Shown here in pieces: positions 54,801-64,000 of a stretch of DNA of 64,000 nucleotides. The notes beneath the pieces are model-generated. The model saw nothing but the letters and a program-made list of their open reading frames with translations. It ran no database searches and was not told where the DNA came from. The translations under genes and the position numbers were made by a program. The stretch's first letter is position 1. Every line of letters begins with the position of its first letter. Where the stretch lies: contig JASKMD010000002.1 in assembly GCA_030144725.1 (NCBI GenBank), positions 174,001 to 238,000 on the forward strand. Direction: 5' to 3'. This stretch comes from Haematococcus lacustris (Eukaryota > Chlorophyta > Chlorophyceae > Chlamydomonadales > Haematococcaceae).

Positions 54801-57800
54801 GCTGCTGCCTGCTGGCTGCAGGCGGGCCTGTCTTTCACTGACTTGCGCTTTGTGCCGCACCGGCCTGACAAGGTGCGCTGCAGGGAGGGGGAAAGGGGGA
54901 TGGGGAAGCAGTTCGCACCAATGTTGATTATCGCGCTGTATGTAGCCTTCGATATGCAATGCCATGTTTCGAAGGTCGTATTGCGCTATGAAGTAGTCGC
55001 TGTGCGTACTGCGCTGTTGCGCATCGCGCTATGAAAAGCGACCTTTGACCTGCGTCTTTGCGTAAATGTCGTTGACTTTTTGACCTGAGCCATGAAATTT
55101 GAAGTCAAGTATGGTCGAGCTATGACTCCAGGGGGTGGAACCTGAGCCATGTCGCTTTGCGCTATCAATTTCAAAGTACGCGGGGAGGGAAAGGGAGGAG
55201 AGGGAGGGAAGAGTGGGGAGGGGGGGGTGCCACCTGGTGCCGCGCTGTAGAGTTTGCTGCCGCCTGCTGACTGCTGCGTGTGTTTGCTGTGCAGGGCGAT
55301 GAGGGCGGGGTGCAGGTGAGGGCGGTGGATGGCAGCCGCAGGGTTGGCCGCCACCTGCCCCTCATCACTGCGCCGCCTGACGCCAGGTGCGGCCCCCGGC
55401 CTGACCAGGACTGGCTGCGGCCTGACTGCTAGTGCTGGGCAGGGGGCAGGGGGCAGGGGGCAGGGGGCAGGGGGCAGGGGGCAGGGGGCAGGGGGCAGGG
55501 GCAGGGGACAGGGGGGTGCTCGAGGGCAGCGCAGGAAGGGGAGGGGGGCGGGAAGCTTTTGACGTTGGCTGTGTGGGGGCTGGCATGGGGGGTCAGGCGC
55601 CAGCCCTGCCCCTCTGTCCTGAGCCACCTTGCTGCGCCTCGTCCATTCCTGCTGCCACCTGCTGCCCCTGCTGCCCCTGCTGCCCCTGCTGCCCCTGCTG
55701 CCCCTGCCATACACCACCAGCTGCCCCCCCCTGCATCCACCCCCTGCTGCTGCCCCCTGTTGCCCCCCCTGCTGCCCCCCCCCCCCTGCAGGTATAGTGC
55801 CCTGGCAGCGCGGCCCTCAGTGGCAGGCAGTGCGGCGCAGCTGAGCTCAGCGCTGCGGGTGCTGCTGCTGCCCCTGGAGCCGGACCCCCCCGCTGGCGGC
55901 AGCTGGCCCCCCCTGCACCCTGACCAGGGGGGGCTGCGGGTGTGGGCTGACTGGCGCTGCAGCGGGCCGGGCCGGGTGCTGCTGCAGGGCAGCCTCGACT
56001 GCCAGCCACTGGCTGAGCAACCCTGGTGGGTGGGGGGGGCATGGCCGGGGGGGGGGTAAGCAGGGGGGGGGGTAGCAGAGGTGGTGTCTGTGGCGTGTCA
56101 GCAGCGGGTGTGTTGGCTCTGATGATGAGACGAGGGGCTGAGGCCCCTGAGGTGGGGTCAGGGTCAGGCCCCTGTGAGCAGCAGCAGACTGCCCTGCCTG
56201 CCCTGGCCTGGCCTGGCCTGGCTGCAGGCTGTGGGGCGCTGACCTGGGCAGTCAGGGGGCGCTGGCGGGCTGCCGGGGCCGGGTGGAGCTGCAGGTGAAG
56301 GGGGGGGGCAGGCCACCTACTGAGCATGGCCAGGGGTGTGGGCAGAGGGGGGTCAGTAGGGGGGTGGTCAGTAGGGGGGTGGTCAGTAGGGGGGGGTCCA
56401 GGAGGGGGATTGCAGGCCTGCCCCTGTGCAGCTGGGGGGCAGCTAGGTTTGCACCCCCTCCCCCCCATCCCAGCTTCTGCCCCCCTCCTGCCAATGGCGG
56501 CTGCTGGCTCCATTGGTAAGGGGGTGCTGTGAGTAGAGGGTCGTGGCTGCTGCAGATGCACCTACACGGATTTGATGTGTTTCCTCTGCCCACTGTGCTC
56601 AGGGCAGGGGGGGGGGGAAGCAGTGGGGGGCACAGGCCGGGCTGCGCTTGCTGTCCCGCCTACTTGCCGCAAGGCTCCCAGGGCTGAAGCGGCAGGGGGG
56701 GGCTGAGGGGCCGGGCTGGCTGGACAGGGCTAGGCAGGGGGCGTAGCGGCTGGCATCAGGGGGCGCTGGCAGCGAGGGAAGTAGCGGTGGCCATCAGGGG
56801 GCTGGTGGCAGCAGTCAGGAGGGGGGCATCAAGGGGGATGTCAGCGGGGGGGCAGCCAGGGGCTGGTGGGGACCGGGCGGCTGCACCAGGCGCCAGGGAG
56901 GCAGGGTCGCCACCGGCCGCAGCCAGGACCCACTGCTGGCTCCAGGCAGGAGGTGAAGGGGTGGCTGCATTGGGCCCTGTGCCTTCAGCTGCCTGCCCTG
57001 CCCTGCCCTGTGCCTGGCCTGCCTGCATCCAGGCTTGCCTAGGAGGTGCAGGGCGGCTGGTCCTACCCTAGCCCTACCCCTTTCCTGCTCACACACCCGC
57101 TCAATGCCACACACCCTGGTCACACTTCCTGCCCACCCTACTCACACATCAGTGAGCCGATGCTCCACCTCCTCCGTCATTTCCATGGCAGCCAGCTCCT
57201 CAGCCTCCTTCTCCAACCGCACCTGACAGGCCAGTCCCCGCCCCCATTGCCAGTGAGGGGCAGTCAGGGCAGGCAGGGCTGAGGGCCTGATGAGGCACAC
57301 AGGCAGGGCAGCTCAGTGGGGGGGTGAGGCAGGCATACAGACACCCTGGATCGCCTCCATCAACCCCCTGGGGATGTATGCATGGGGCAGGCCCCCCCCA
57401 GGTGTGAGTCCAGCCTGGCCATGGCCCCCTGCAGTATGGGCCCAGGGCCACGGCCGCCTGGCCCCCCCTGGCCCCTGTCTGCTGTCGCCTGCCCCAGGCG
57501 TCTCAGGCCTTCTGGCGCATGCCCCTACTGCCCCTGGCTGCTGTGGCCACCCCCCCCCTGCTGCCTGCCCCCACCCCCCCTACCCTGACCCTGGGCCAGC
57601 TACCTTGCGCTGCCTAGCCCTCGCTGCCGCCCCCTGCCCCTGAGGAGCCAGGCTGCGGCGCCTGACCCTTGCCCCGGCCCCCTTGACTCCCCTGTCAGGC
57701 TGCTGCTGCCTCCACTGCCCTGGGCCTGATGTGAGGAGATGGTGCGCAGCTGCTGCCTGGCAGCGGCTGCCTGCCCCCTGGCAAGGGTTTGGCCAGGGTC

Positions 57801-58134
57801 AGCGCCCCCCCCCCCCTGTTGCCTGCCTTCTGCAGGTTAGTGTTGGCGAGCTGGGGGCCAGGAGGGGGAGAGGGAGGGGGAGGGGGGGTGGGAAGGGGCG
57901 GGGGCGCTGCGCCTGGCTCCAGCAGTGAGTGGCGCACCCTGCGCCTCCCCCCCAGCCTGGCCCCCCTCAGCCCAGGGTCAGGGGCAGGGGGCCCGGCCGC
58001 CCCCCTGGGGGTTACCTGGCTGGCTTGGCTAGTGCTGGCTGCTGCCTGGCCCCGCCTGGGCGCCTGGGCCTTCACCCTGCAGTGGTGCGCTGCGCTGCTG
58101 CTGCTGCTGCTGCCGGCCTACTGGGCAGCTGTTG
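51433..58134 (+). CDS. TMEM62-like membrane metallophosphoesterase
   Basis: Exon 1 (51433-51705) encodes a signal or anchor (MAFRMPLGLSSVIALLMLTA) and LHLSDLHLSRF, the first metal-binding D-x-H. Exons 2 (51869-51973, ITGDLTHAK), 3 (52328-52428, RGNHDTFDAP) and 4 (52602-52713) join in phase. Later coding pieces are about 53142-53273 (LLLGFDATPE...PPTNFLG), 53476-53640 (IIGYGHYPLST), 53840-53947 (YLCGHLHTVFGDRLH), 54531-54620 (ADWKSARALRLITLD), 54823-54871, 55294-55386, 55792-56025 and 56555-56602 (LHGFDVFPLPTVLR). A hydrophobic exon ends at 58134 (TWLAWLVLAAAW...LLLLLLPAYWAAV). All five metallophosphoesterase motifs are present; order and spacing fit TMEM62 rather than soluble phosphatases. 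A run of 13 C near 53557 shifts the frame and may be an assembly error. The last exon and stop were not found; they may lie toward the gap. Confidence 0.75.
52218..52320 (+). repeat. (GTGAGGT)n-type array in an intron
   Basis: Alternating GTGTGAGGTGAG units precede the acceptor of exon 3. The unit itself contains GTGAG, a 5' splice-site look-alike, repeated about fifteen times. Confidence 0.9.
53957..54150 (+). repeat. GGGGCA then GGGGGC hexamer arrays in an intron
   Basis: The first half is GGGGCA-like units; from about 54055 the array is almost pure GGGGGC (about 15 units). The G runs are on the transcribed-sense strand, giving strong G-quadruplex potential in the pre-mRNA. Confidence 0.95.
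54890..55185 (+). mobile_element. Degraded MITE related to the hAT element at 16.3-17.8 kb
   Basis: This AT-richer block in a metallophosphoesterase intron shares subterminal sequence with the hAT. GCGCATCGCGCTATGAAAAG parallels the left part of the hAT (about 16442), and CCATG...CTTTG.GCTAT.AATT...AAAG parallels its right part (about 17705-17733). GCGCTAT motifs recur five times or more. The CAGTG plus poly-T terminus was not found, so the ends are approximate and the copy is probably eroded. Confidence 0.55.
55438..55508 (+). repeat. (CAGGGGG)n array in an intron
   Basis: Nine to ten CAGGGGG heptamers, again with G runs on the sense strand. Confidence 0.95.
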
Positions 58135-58405
58135 GGTGAGTGCAGGGCAGGGGGCAGGGGGCAGGGGGGCAGGGGGGCAGGGGGGACAGGGGGACACTGC
58201 AGCAGCACCCGCCCTCCTCACCGCCCCCTCCCCACTTCGTAACGCCTGCTCAATAGCAGGCTGAGAGCGCCACCCTGCCCTGCCCCTGCCCTGGCCCTGA
58301 TCAGCCACCTCAGTGATGGCCTGCAGTGCTGAGGAGGACATGCAGCGGCCCGGCTGCAGCTCCGGCCTGACTGCCTGCCCGGGGCGTTGTGCTGCTGCAG
58401 GCTGA

Positions 58406-58694
58406 ATGGCTCCAGGGCCCCCCAACCCCGGCCCCAGCCCCGGCCCGAGCCCCGGCCCCAGCCCCAGCCCCAGCCCCAGCTTGAGCCAGTCCCTGAGCCC
58501 TAGCCGCCAGGGGGGCGGGGGCCCTGGCAGCAGCCTGGGTCACGGCCCGGATGCGGGGGAGGGGGCCGGTCAGGAACGCGGGTCAGGGGCTGGGGCTGGG
58601 GCTGTGCAGCGGCTGCCGGCTGCTGGTGGGTCCCTGTTGGTGCTGAGGGGGACAGCGGGGGTGGCTGTCAAGCACCGGGTGCTGTGGGGGGCGC
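58406..58694 (+). other. Open frame running into the gap; affiliation unknown
   Basis: After a CTGCTGCAG acceptor-like site a frame is open to the gap, with Pro/Ser/Gly-rich sequence and then SLLVLRGTAGVAVKHRVLW. It could be the last exon of the metallophosphoesterase gene or the start of the ubiquitin protease gene; neither is demonstrable because the next 500 bases are N. Confidence 0.3.
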
Positions 58695-59194
58695 NNNNNN
58701 NNNNNNNNNNNNNNNNNNNNNNNNNNNNNNNNNNNNNNNNNNNNNNNNNNNNNNNNNNNNNNNNNNNNNNNNNNNNNNNNNNNNNNNNNNNNNNNNNNNN
58801 NNNNNNNNNNNNNNNNNNNNNNNNNNNNNNNNNNNNNNNNNNNNNNNNNNNNNNNNNNNNNNNNNNNNNNNNNNNNNNNNNNNNNNNNNNNNNNNNNNNN
58901 NNNNNNNNNNNNNNNNNNNNNNNNNNNNNNNNNNNNNNNNNNNNNNNNNNNNNNNNNNNNNNNNNNNNNNNNNNNNNNNNNNNNNNNNNNNNNNNNNNNN
59001 NNNNNNNNNNNNNNNNNNNNNNNNNNNNNNNNNNNNNNNNNNNNNNNNNNNNNNNNNNNNNNNNNNNNNNNNNNNNNNNNNNNNNNNNNNNNNNNNNNNN
59101 NNNNNNNNNNNNNNNNNNNNNNNNNNNNNNNNNNNNNNNNNNNNNNNNNNNNNNNNNNNNNNNNNNNNNNNNNNNNNNNNNNNNNNNNNNNNNN
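58695..59194. other. Assembly gap of exactly 500 N
   Basis: The round length suggests a placeholder of unknown true size. It hides the end of one gene and most of the next. Confidence 1.
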
Positions 59195-60081
59195 CCTGCT
59201 GGCTCTGCCCCTCATGCTGCCTGGGCTGCAGGCGCAGCAGGCTGAGGCCTGTGGCAGCAGCAGCAGCAGCAGCAGCCGGCCTGTGTACCAACTCATCGCC
59301 ATGAGCCACCACTCCGGCAGCCTTGAGGGCGGACACTACACTGCCAGCGCCCGCAATGCCGCTGATGGGCAATGGTAAGGCGGGCAGAGGGCCTGGGGGC
59401 AGGGCTGGGGGATGGCAGGGGTCAGGGGGGGGGGGCCAGGGCCAGGTAGGGGGGTGCAGGGGGGTACCAGCCAGGGGAAGAGAGGAGGTGCAGCCGCAAT
59501 CTGCCCACAGCTTGCTTGTTGTGGCTTGTGTCTCAGAAGAGGGCCCAGCCGGGGGGGGGGGGCCAGGGCTGTGGGTTTAGGGGGGTGGCAGGGTGGGCTG
59601 GGTGGAGGGTGGGCTGGGTAGGTGCTTACGGGAGGGGGACCACTCGGCCCACAGCCCCCTGCCTGTCTCCTGTCTGCCTCCTCCCCCCCCTCACCTAGCC
59701 TGCTACAAGCTGCCCTGCCATGCGCCTTGCAGCCCGTGGCCCTGACCCCCTGACCCTGACCCTGACCCTGAACCCCTGGCCCTGACCCCCTGACCCTGGC
59801 CCTGACCCCCTGACCCTGACCCTGACCCTGACCCTGAACCCCTGGCCCTGACCCCCTGACCCTGGCCCTGACCCCCTGACCCTGGCCCTGACCCTGACCC
59901 TGACCCTGACCCCCTGACCCTGGCCCTGACCCTGACCCCCTGACCCTGACCCCCTGGCCTTGCCCCCCTGGCCCTGGCCCTGAGCAGGTACCACTTCAAC
60001 GACACCGTGGTGCGCAAGGACGCCCAGCCCTCAGGGCCCAGCTCCTCAGCCTATGTCCTGGTCTACCGCCTGGCAGCCTGA
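59195..60081 (+). CDS. Ubiquitin-specific protease (USP/UBP), last two exons
   Basis: The first exon seen (gap edge to 59374) ends RPVYQLIAMSHHSGSLEGGHYTASARN..DGQ. It joins through a split Trp codon to the final exon (59988-60081), YHFNDTVV...SSSAYVLVYRLAA then TGA at 60079-60081. GGHYTA carries the catalytic His of the USP family, and W-YHFND plus SAYVLVYR are the conserved C-terminal blocks; the usual FDD is FND here. The catalytic Cys box and everything before it are in or beyond the gap, so the subfamily cannot be told. USPs remove ubiquitin from proteins in the cytosol or nucleus. Confidence 0.85.
59748..59960 (+). repeat. (CCCTGA)n-like minisatellite in the USP intron
   Basis: Units CCCTGA, CCCTGG and CCCCCTGA alternate in a higher-order pattern; they resemble degenerate telomeric CCCTAA. 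The array ends about 30 bp before the last exon. Confidence 0.9.
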
Positions 60082-62340
60082 CCGCCCGCCCCCCGTCCCC
60101 GCACCCCTCACCCTGCCCCACCTGCCCCTGGCGCCTGACCCCCCCAGCAGCGCTGCACACCAGGGGGCATAGAAGCGGCAGCAGCACAGTACCCCCTGGC
60201 TGCACTGAGGCAGGCAGGCGGGGTAGCCTACAGCAATTGCATCCCACCATCACCGTCATCCTGGGTGTGTACCGGACAGCAGCAACGCATGCAGCCGCAC
60301 CCAGGCTTCCACTCAGCACTGCAGGCTACTAGCTGAGGGTATGGCACTGGGCGGACGGTTGTGACGGCGTTGCTGTCAACAGGAACAGCAACTGGGCTTG
60401 TTGAACTGGAGGGGACTGAACTGGAAGTGTAGGGCGGGCAGTGCCACAGTGTCGCTGTCCACGAACTGGACGTGACGTGACCTGCTTCATTCATTCGCAT
60501 CATCAGTGGAGCTGCAGCTGTGGAGGCTCCAGGTGTAGCAGCAGCGGCAGAGCAGTGCGACGGCATACCCTGGGACCAAGCCAGCTGGGACCAAGAGCTG
60601 GGGGGGAGGGGTGGAGGGGTATGGGGCTGGAGGGGAAGGTTGTCAAGGGGGGGTGCAGACATGGGGTGGTGGGGCCGAGGGTCCAGGCAGGGGGCCAGGT
60701 AGGGGGCCCTGCACAGCCACAAGGCTCATCAGGCCTCCCTGGGCTGCTGGGGCCAGGGACCCTGCCAACCGCCTGTCAACCGCCTGCCAGCTGCCAGCTG
60801 CTGCTGTGTGCAGCGCCGTTGCCATCGTGATCATCGGGCAGCTTGGCCGACAACTGCGGGCTGTGTGTGATCGGGGAGGAGGTAGGGCACAGGCAGGGGA
60901 CAACAGCAGCAGCAGGGACAGTGGAAACAGAATAAAGGCTCATGGGTAGAGGGGTGGGCTTGCACCATGAGATTTGTCAGCCTGTTGTGGTGGTTATGGC
61001 AGTTGGAGTCCCGGTTGCTGAACCCGGGTGTGTAGGGGGTGGGGTGGGGAGCTGCCAGCGGGTGAGCTGCATGATTAGGAGCAAAGGTGATGGCGGATCA
61101 TCGGCACTGTGAGCACCAGCGCAGCTGTCCCAGTGCATTTTACCCAGCTGGCAGCCTGGCCTTGCGGCGATCAAGGTCAAGTTATGGGGGGGCAGCGTGG
61201 ATGTGATGCGGAGCGAAGACGATGGCGGAGCCGATTGCCGGTGATCACTCAATCTCCCGTGGTTGGGCGTTGGTACCGCTTGTTGCGACCGTTAGTCAGA
61301 TTCAGGCCGCGTGCACGCGGCCCGCCGCCGGCCTCGTGGCAAGCGGTCCGCGACAGGTCTGTAGAGGCGTTGCAAGGCTGCGTGGTCCAATGACGCGGCA
61401 TCGGCATCGTTCCGTCGACCCGCGATTGCTGGCCGAGGACTGGGCGGGCTGTGGCAGAAAGGGCCTGCGCGTCTCCAAGGGTGGCACAGCGCAAGCGAGA
61501 CGATGGTGCTGAGCCGTGATCATGAGCTCAACATGTTTTGGATGCCGCATATTGTATGTCACAAACTGATAGGGGAGGTTTTGCAATGAATAGATTACGG
61601 TGTGGGAGATTGAATAAGTTATAGTGTCGGTATGGAAGCATGACCTTGGTCGCAGGCTGCTGCTTAGCAATATGCAGTGTCCGACATGGTGTTCTCTTGC
61701 ATGTGCGTCTTGTAGCATGGCCAGACCTGTGCCAACCAGTGATGCGGCCTTACAGAGTTACAAAGTTACTTACTTGTTTAGGCCAAGGAATTGGCATGTA
61801 ATTACATTGTTACAAAGCTACATGTAACTACATTGTTACAAAGCTACAAAGTAACATGTGTAATTACATGTGATAGCGGACTATTATATGTAGTTTTTGC
61901 ATCACTGACAAGCTTACTGTTTGTGAGACTACATGAGTGACCGCAGGTTCTCTGGACCAATGATACCCCGTCGAAACAGCAGGCAGAAGCATCATCGGCG
62001 CAGGAGGCAGGTATGAAAAAGTCAAGAGCACGGTTCTAGCGCGAGCCAGTGCGAAGTTGTCAAGTTTGCACACGTTCAACACACAGCGGTTACAGACAGC
62101 GGTGATTTGAGAGCAACGAGGGACAATGTCACTGAGCCGGTTTCCGACCACCGCCGGTATCCTCATCCTGAACCCTGGACAAGGGCCCAGCTCACATAAG
62201 TCCCAGCCCACGACATAAGGCCCCCCGTCAGCCCCGAACAGCCAACACCTCCGTCGGCCAGGATCTCGCCGCCCCACGTTTTCAGTTAGTTCGCCGTAGA
62301 AACGATGTGAGCTCTCCGCAGTACTAAAGTTGACAACCTG
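60082..62340. other. 3' flank of the USP gene and intergenic sequence; no supported gene
   Basis: No frame carries a recognisable motif. An AATAAA-like AGAATAAAGG at 60927-60936 could mark a 3' end. From about 61500 the composition becomes AT-richer than anywhere else outside the transposons. Confidence 0.4.
61790..61870 (+). repeat. AT-rich short tandem/inverted repeat
   Basis: A 27-bp unit of the form CATGTAAYTACATTGTTACAAAG occurs twice in tandem and is followed by partial inverted copies (GTAACATG, TAATTACATG). The block can fold on itself. Confidence 0.7.
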
Positions 62341-62351
62341 CATCAGCCAAC

Positions 62352-62540
62352 CTGTCCAGCCACGTCCCTGTGGCCAGAGGCATCCAGTGCAAGTCGCGTC
62401 AGGTCCGCAACCGCCAGGTTGGTCTGGTAGCCCTGACCCGCCACCAGGCCCACGGCGCCGCACAACCGCGCCACCTCTGCCTGCAGCCGCGCAACAACCT
62501 CTGCCCTAGTAAGACATGGCACGTTCTTCACACTCACAAG
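62352..62540 (-). CDS. Unidentified exon-like frame
   Basis: The minus-strand frame reads KNVPCLTRAEVVARLQAEV and continues ARLCGAVGLVAGQGYQTNL then AVADLTRLALDASG, an ordered helical-looking peptide with GC-rich codon use, unlike the surrounding intergenic DNA. No family recognised. It may belong to the same minus-strand gene as the exons at 63.2-63.9 kb. Confidence 0.3.
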
Positions 62541-63202
62541 GAGTCCCCGCACGCACAGTAACGGGCGGTTGGTTGCGCAGGTACGCCGTCAGGTCACACA
62601 TGGCGGTCACACTCAGTGCCGCCATGGGAAGGTGATATGCAGTGTGCTAGGTCCATGCATGGTCCATGCAAAGTGTGAGATGCAAGGTCCATTAATCAGC
62701 ATCGGGGTGCATCATGACCATGTCCCATCACACTCTTGCCCAGGAGTGACCCAGCGGCCTGTATGCCCAGCACTTGAAGGGGGGCCACCCGCAGGCACAG
62801 GCGGCGGCTAGGCCTGCCCCTCCCCCCCACTGCGGTGCGGTGAGCTGTACCCAGAGCGCTGCGTTGGGCGCTGCCTGGCCACCATCACCCTGATATGGCA
62901 TTTGCCAGCCGGGGTATTGCTACCAACTACACCCCATGCACACATTGGCTGAGGCAGCACAGAGCAAAGGCAGGGGCCCTGACCACCACAGGGCCACACC
63001 CTAACCCTGCGCCCCTACTCCCCCTCCTGAGCAACAGCCCAGCCCAGCCCAGCCAAGGCTGCCCAGCAGCCACACCAGGTTGCTGGCTCAGCGGTGGAAA
63101 CCAGCACCACCCAAAGCACCACTGCTGTTCCCCTCCACGCCGCCCTCTGGCCTGCGCCCTGCAGCTGCCCTGGCCCTGCCCCCGCCCTTGGCCTCGCTCA
63201 CC

Positions 63203-63917
63203 TGCACCGCCTGGGGGGAGGTGAGGTCCGGCTGCAGCAGGTTGCAGGCCACCTCCAGCCCCCCCCCTGCATGTGCCAGTGCCAGCGCCTGCGGCCATAC
63301 GCAGCCATGTGCAGCCAGGCCGCCCCAGCAGCAGCCGGTCAGGAGAGCACACGCCTACAATAAAACAATGAATCAATAATAATACTAATAAAAAAATTGA
63401 TAACAGTGATGATAACAATACTGGCCCTACACCTGGCTGCCCTACCATGAGCTCCACAGCTATGGGCAGCAGAGGGGGGCGACCTGCTGGCAACCTGCCA
63501 GGCAACAGCAGGGGAGGGGTCAGGGTGGAGGAGGGGCCCCTGCTGCCGTCAGCCCGGCCCCTGCTCCACCCTCTCCTGCCCTTGCCCCCTGCTCCCACCC
63601 ATTGTGGAGCATGCATGCAAGCGCACCTCCACATGGGGAAGGCCGCCTCCCCGTGCGCTGAGACGTCTGGCCACATGGCGGGCTGCAGGCAGAGGGCGCT
63701 CTGCTTGGCGCAGTGGAGAACAGAGGAGGGGCAAGGGAGGGGAAGGAGGCGGCAAGCGGGAAGAGTAAATGGAAGGGGGGAGGGGAAAGAGGGGCTCTTC
63801 CCCCCTGATCTGGTGGCATCCCCTAACCTGCTGCCAGCTCCGAGTTGATGTCGTTGCCAGGGGTGGGGGCAGGGGGGGCTGCCAGTGCAGCAGCTGGCCC
63901 AGCCTGGGGCGCCCCAC
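63203..63917 (-). CDS. Partial unidentified multi-exon gene entering from the right
   Basis: Four exon-like pieces with plausible splice sites lie on the minus strand. They are 63917 to about 63832 (ending TPGNDINSELAA before GTTAGG), about 63720-63632 (SALCLQPAMWPDVSAHGEAA), about 63500-63451 (GRPPLLPIAVELM before GTAGGG) and about 63301-63203 (ALALAHAGGGLEVACNLL ... SPQAVQ before GTGAGC). The intron between the last two contains an AT-rich patch (63357-63420). I do not recognise the protein; the last pieces look like an alpha-helical repeat. Confidence 0.3.
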
Positions 63918-64000
63918 CTAGCCCCTGGCAGGGGCCCCCCGGGGGCACCCCCTCCCCCAATCTCCCTTGCTTGCCACCAGGTGGTGGGGCACCTGCAAGT

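Noticed and set aside
57150..57665. Minus-strand coding-like pieces (RARQRK joined to VRLEKEAEELAAMEMTEEV ... LTDV and stop) inside the metallophosphoesterase region
   Set aside because: Splice sites are plausible but the pieces are short, no further exons were found on that strand, and the plus strand on both sides codes for the phosphatase. It could be an overlapping gene, but the support is too thin to annotate.
1..64000. CRISPR arrays, bacterial operons, ribosome-binding sites, rRNA genes
   Set aside because: No spaced direct repeats with unique spacers, no Shine-Dalgarno-type gene packing, and no rRNA sequence was seen; genes are intron-rich and eukaryotic. I did not find a convincing tRNA by eye, though a dedicated scan was not possible.

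Overview
This window looks like nuclear DNA of a GC-rich green alga. The signs are many short exons with GT..AG introns, abundant CAG/CTG and G-rich or C-rich microsatellites, a Fanzor gene with an NLS-type N-terminus, and a Dualen/RandI-type retrotransposon, a family first described in Chlamydomonas. A chlamydomonadalean such as Haematococcus is my best guess, but that is inference. A 500-base run of N (58695-59194) marks a scaffold gap.

Layout from left to right. At 136-508 there is one exon of a probable GT49-like glycosyltransferase. At 3809-6744 lies a Fanzor (eukaryotic TnpB relative) whose last intron is almost pure TGACC pentamer; a 19-bp direct repeat lies on each side of the locus. 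At 7258-7328 a tiny LINE tail with an 11-bp target duplication splits a short reading frame. A large minus-strand gene (23960 down to 8009, about 39 exons) encodes a strawberry notch/FORGETTER1-type helicase-like protein; one of its introns carries an internally deleted hAT transposon (16340-17760) with perfect termini and an 8-bp duplication.

Between that gene and the next confident host gene is a transposon island of about 25 kb (24.7-50.1 kb). Its first part is an 8,675-bp unit (24703-33377) with 894-bp terminal inverted repeats and a 7-bp target duplication. It contains no visible transposase but carries a full non-LTR retrotransposon, whose ORF1 and ORF2 are in the same frame and separated by one UAG. 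The second part is a minus-strand Dualen/RandI-like retrotransposon (coding 50077 to 33893) of about 3,800 codons, with a 14-copy 38-residue repeat, two papain-like/Josephin-like domains, APE endonuclease, RT, PHD finger, RNase H and a PD-(D/E)XK endonuclease. It is split inside the RT by a 4,769-bp cut-and-paste transposon (38781-43549; 25-bp TIRs, 4-bp duplication).

To the right, 51433 to about 58134 (+) encodes a TMEM62-like membrane metallophosphoesterase with G-rich repetitive introns and a MITE related to the hAT element. After the gap come the last two exons of a ubiquitin-specific protease (to 60081). The remainder is largely intergenic, with an AT-rich patch near 61.8 kb and unassigned minus-strand exons at 62.35-63.92 kb.

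The strongest candidates for something new are the TIR unit carrying a LINE, the UAG-separated LINE frames, the two-protease repeat-bearing Dualen, and the Fanzor with a degraded zinc ribbon. All family assignments come from motifs read by eye; no database search was possible.
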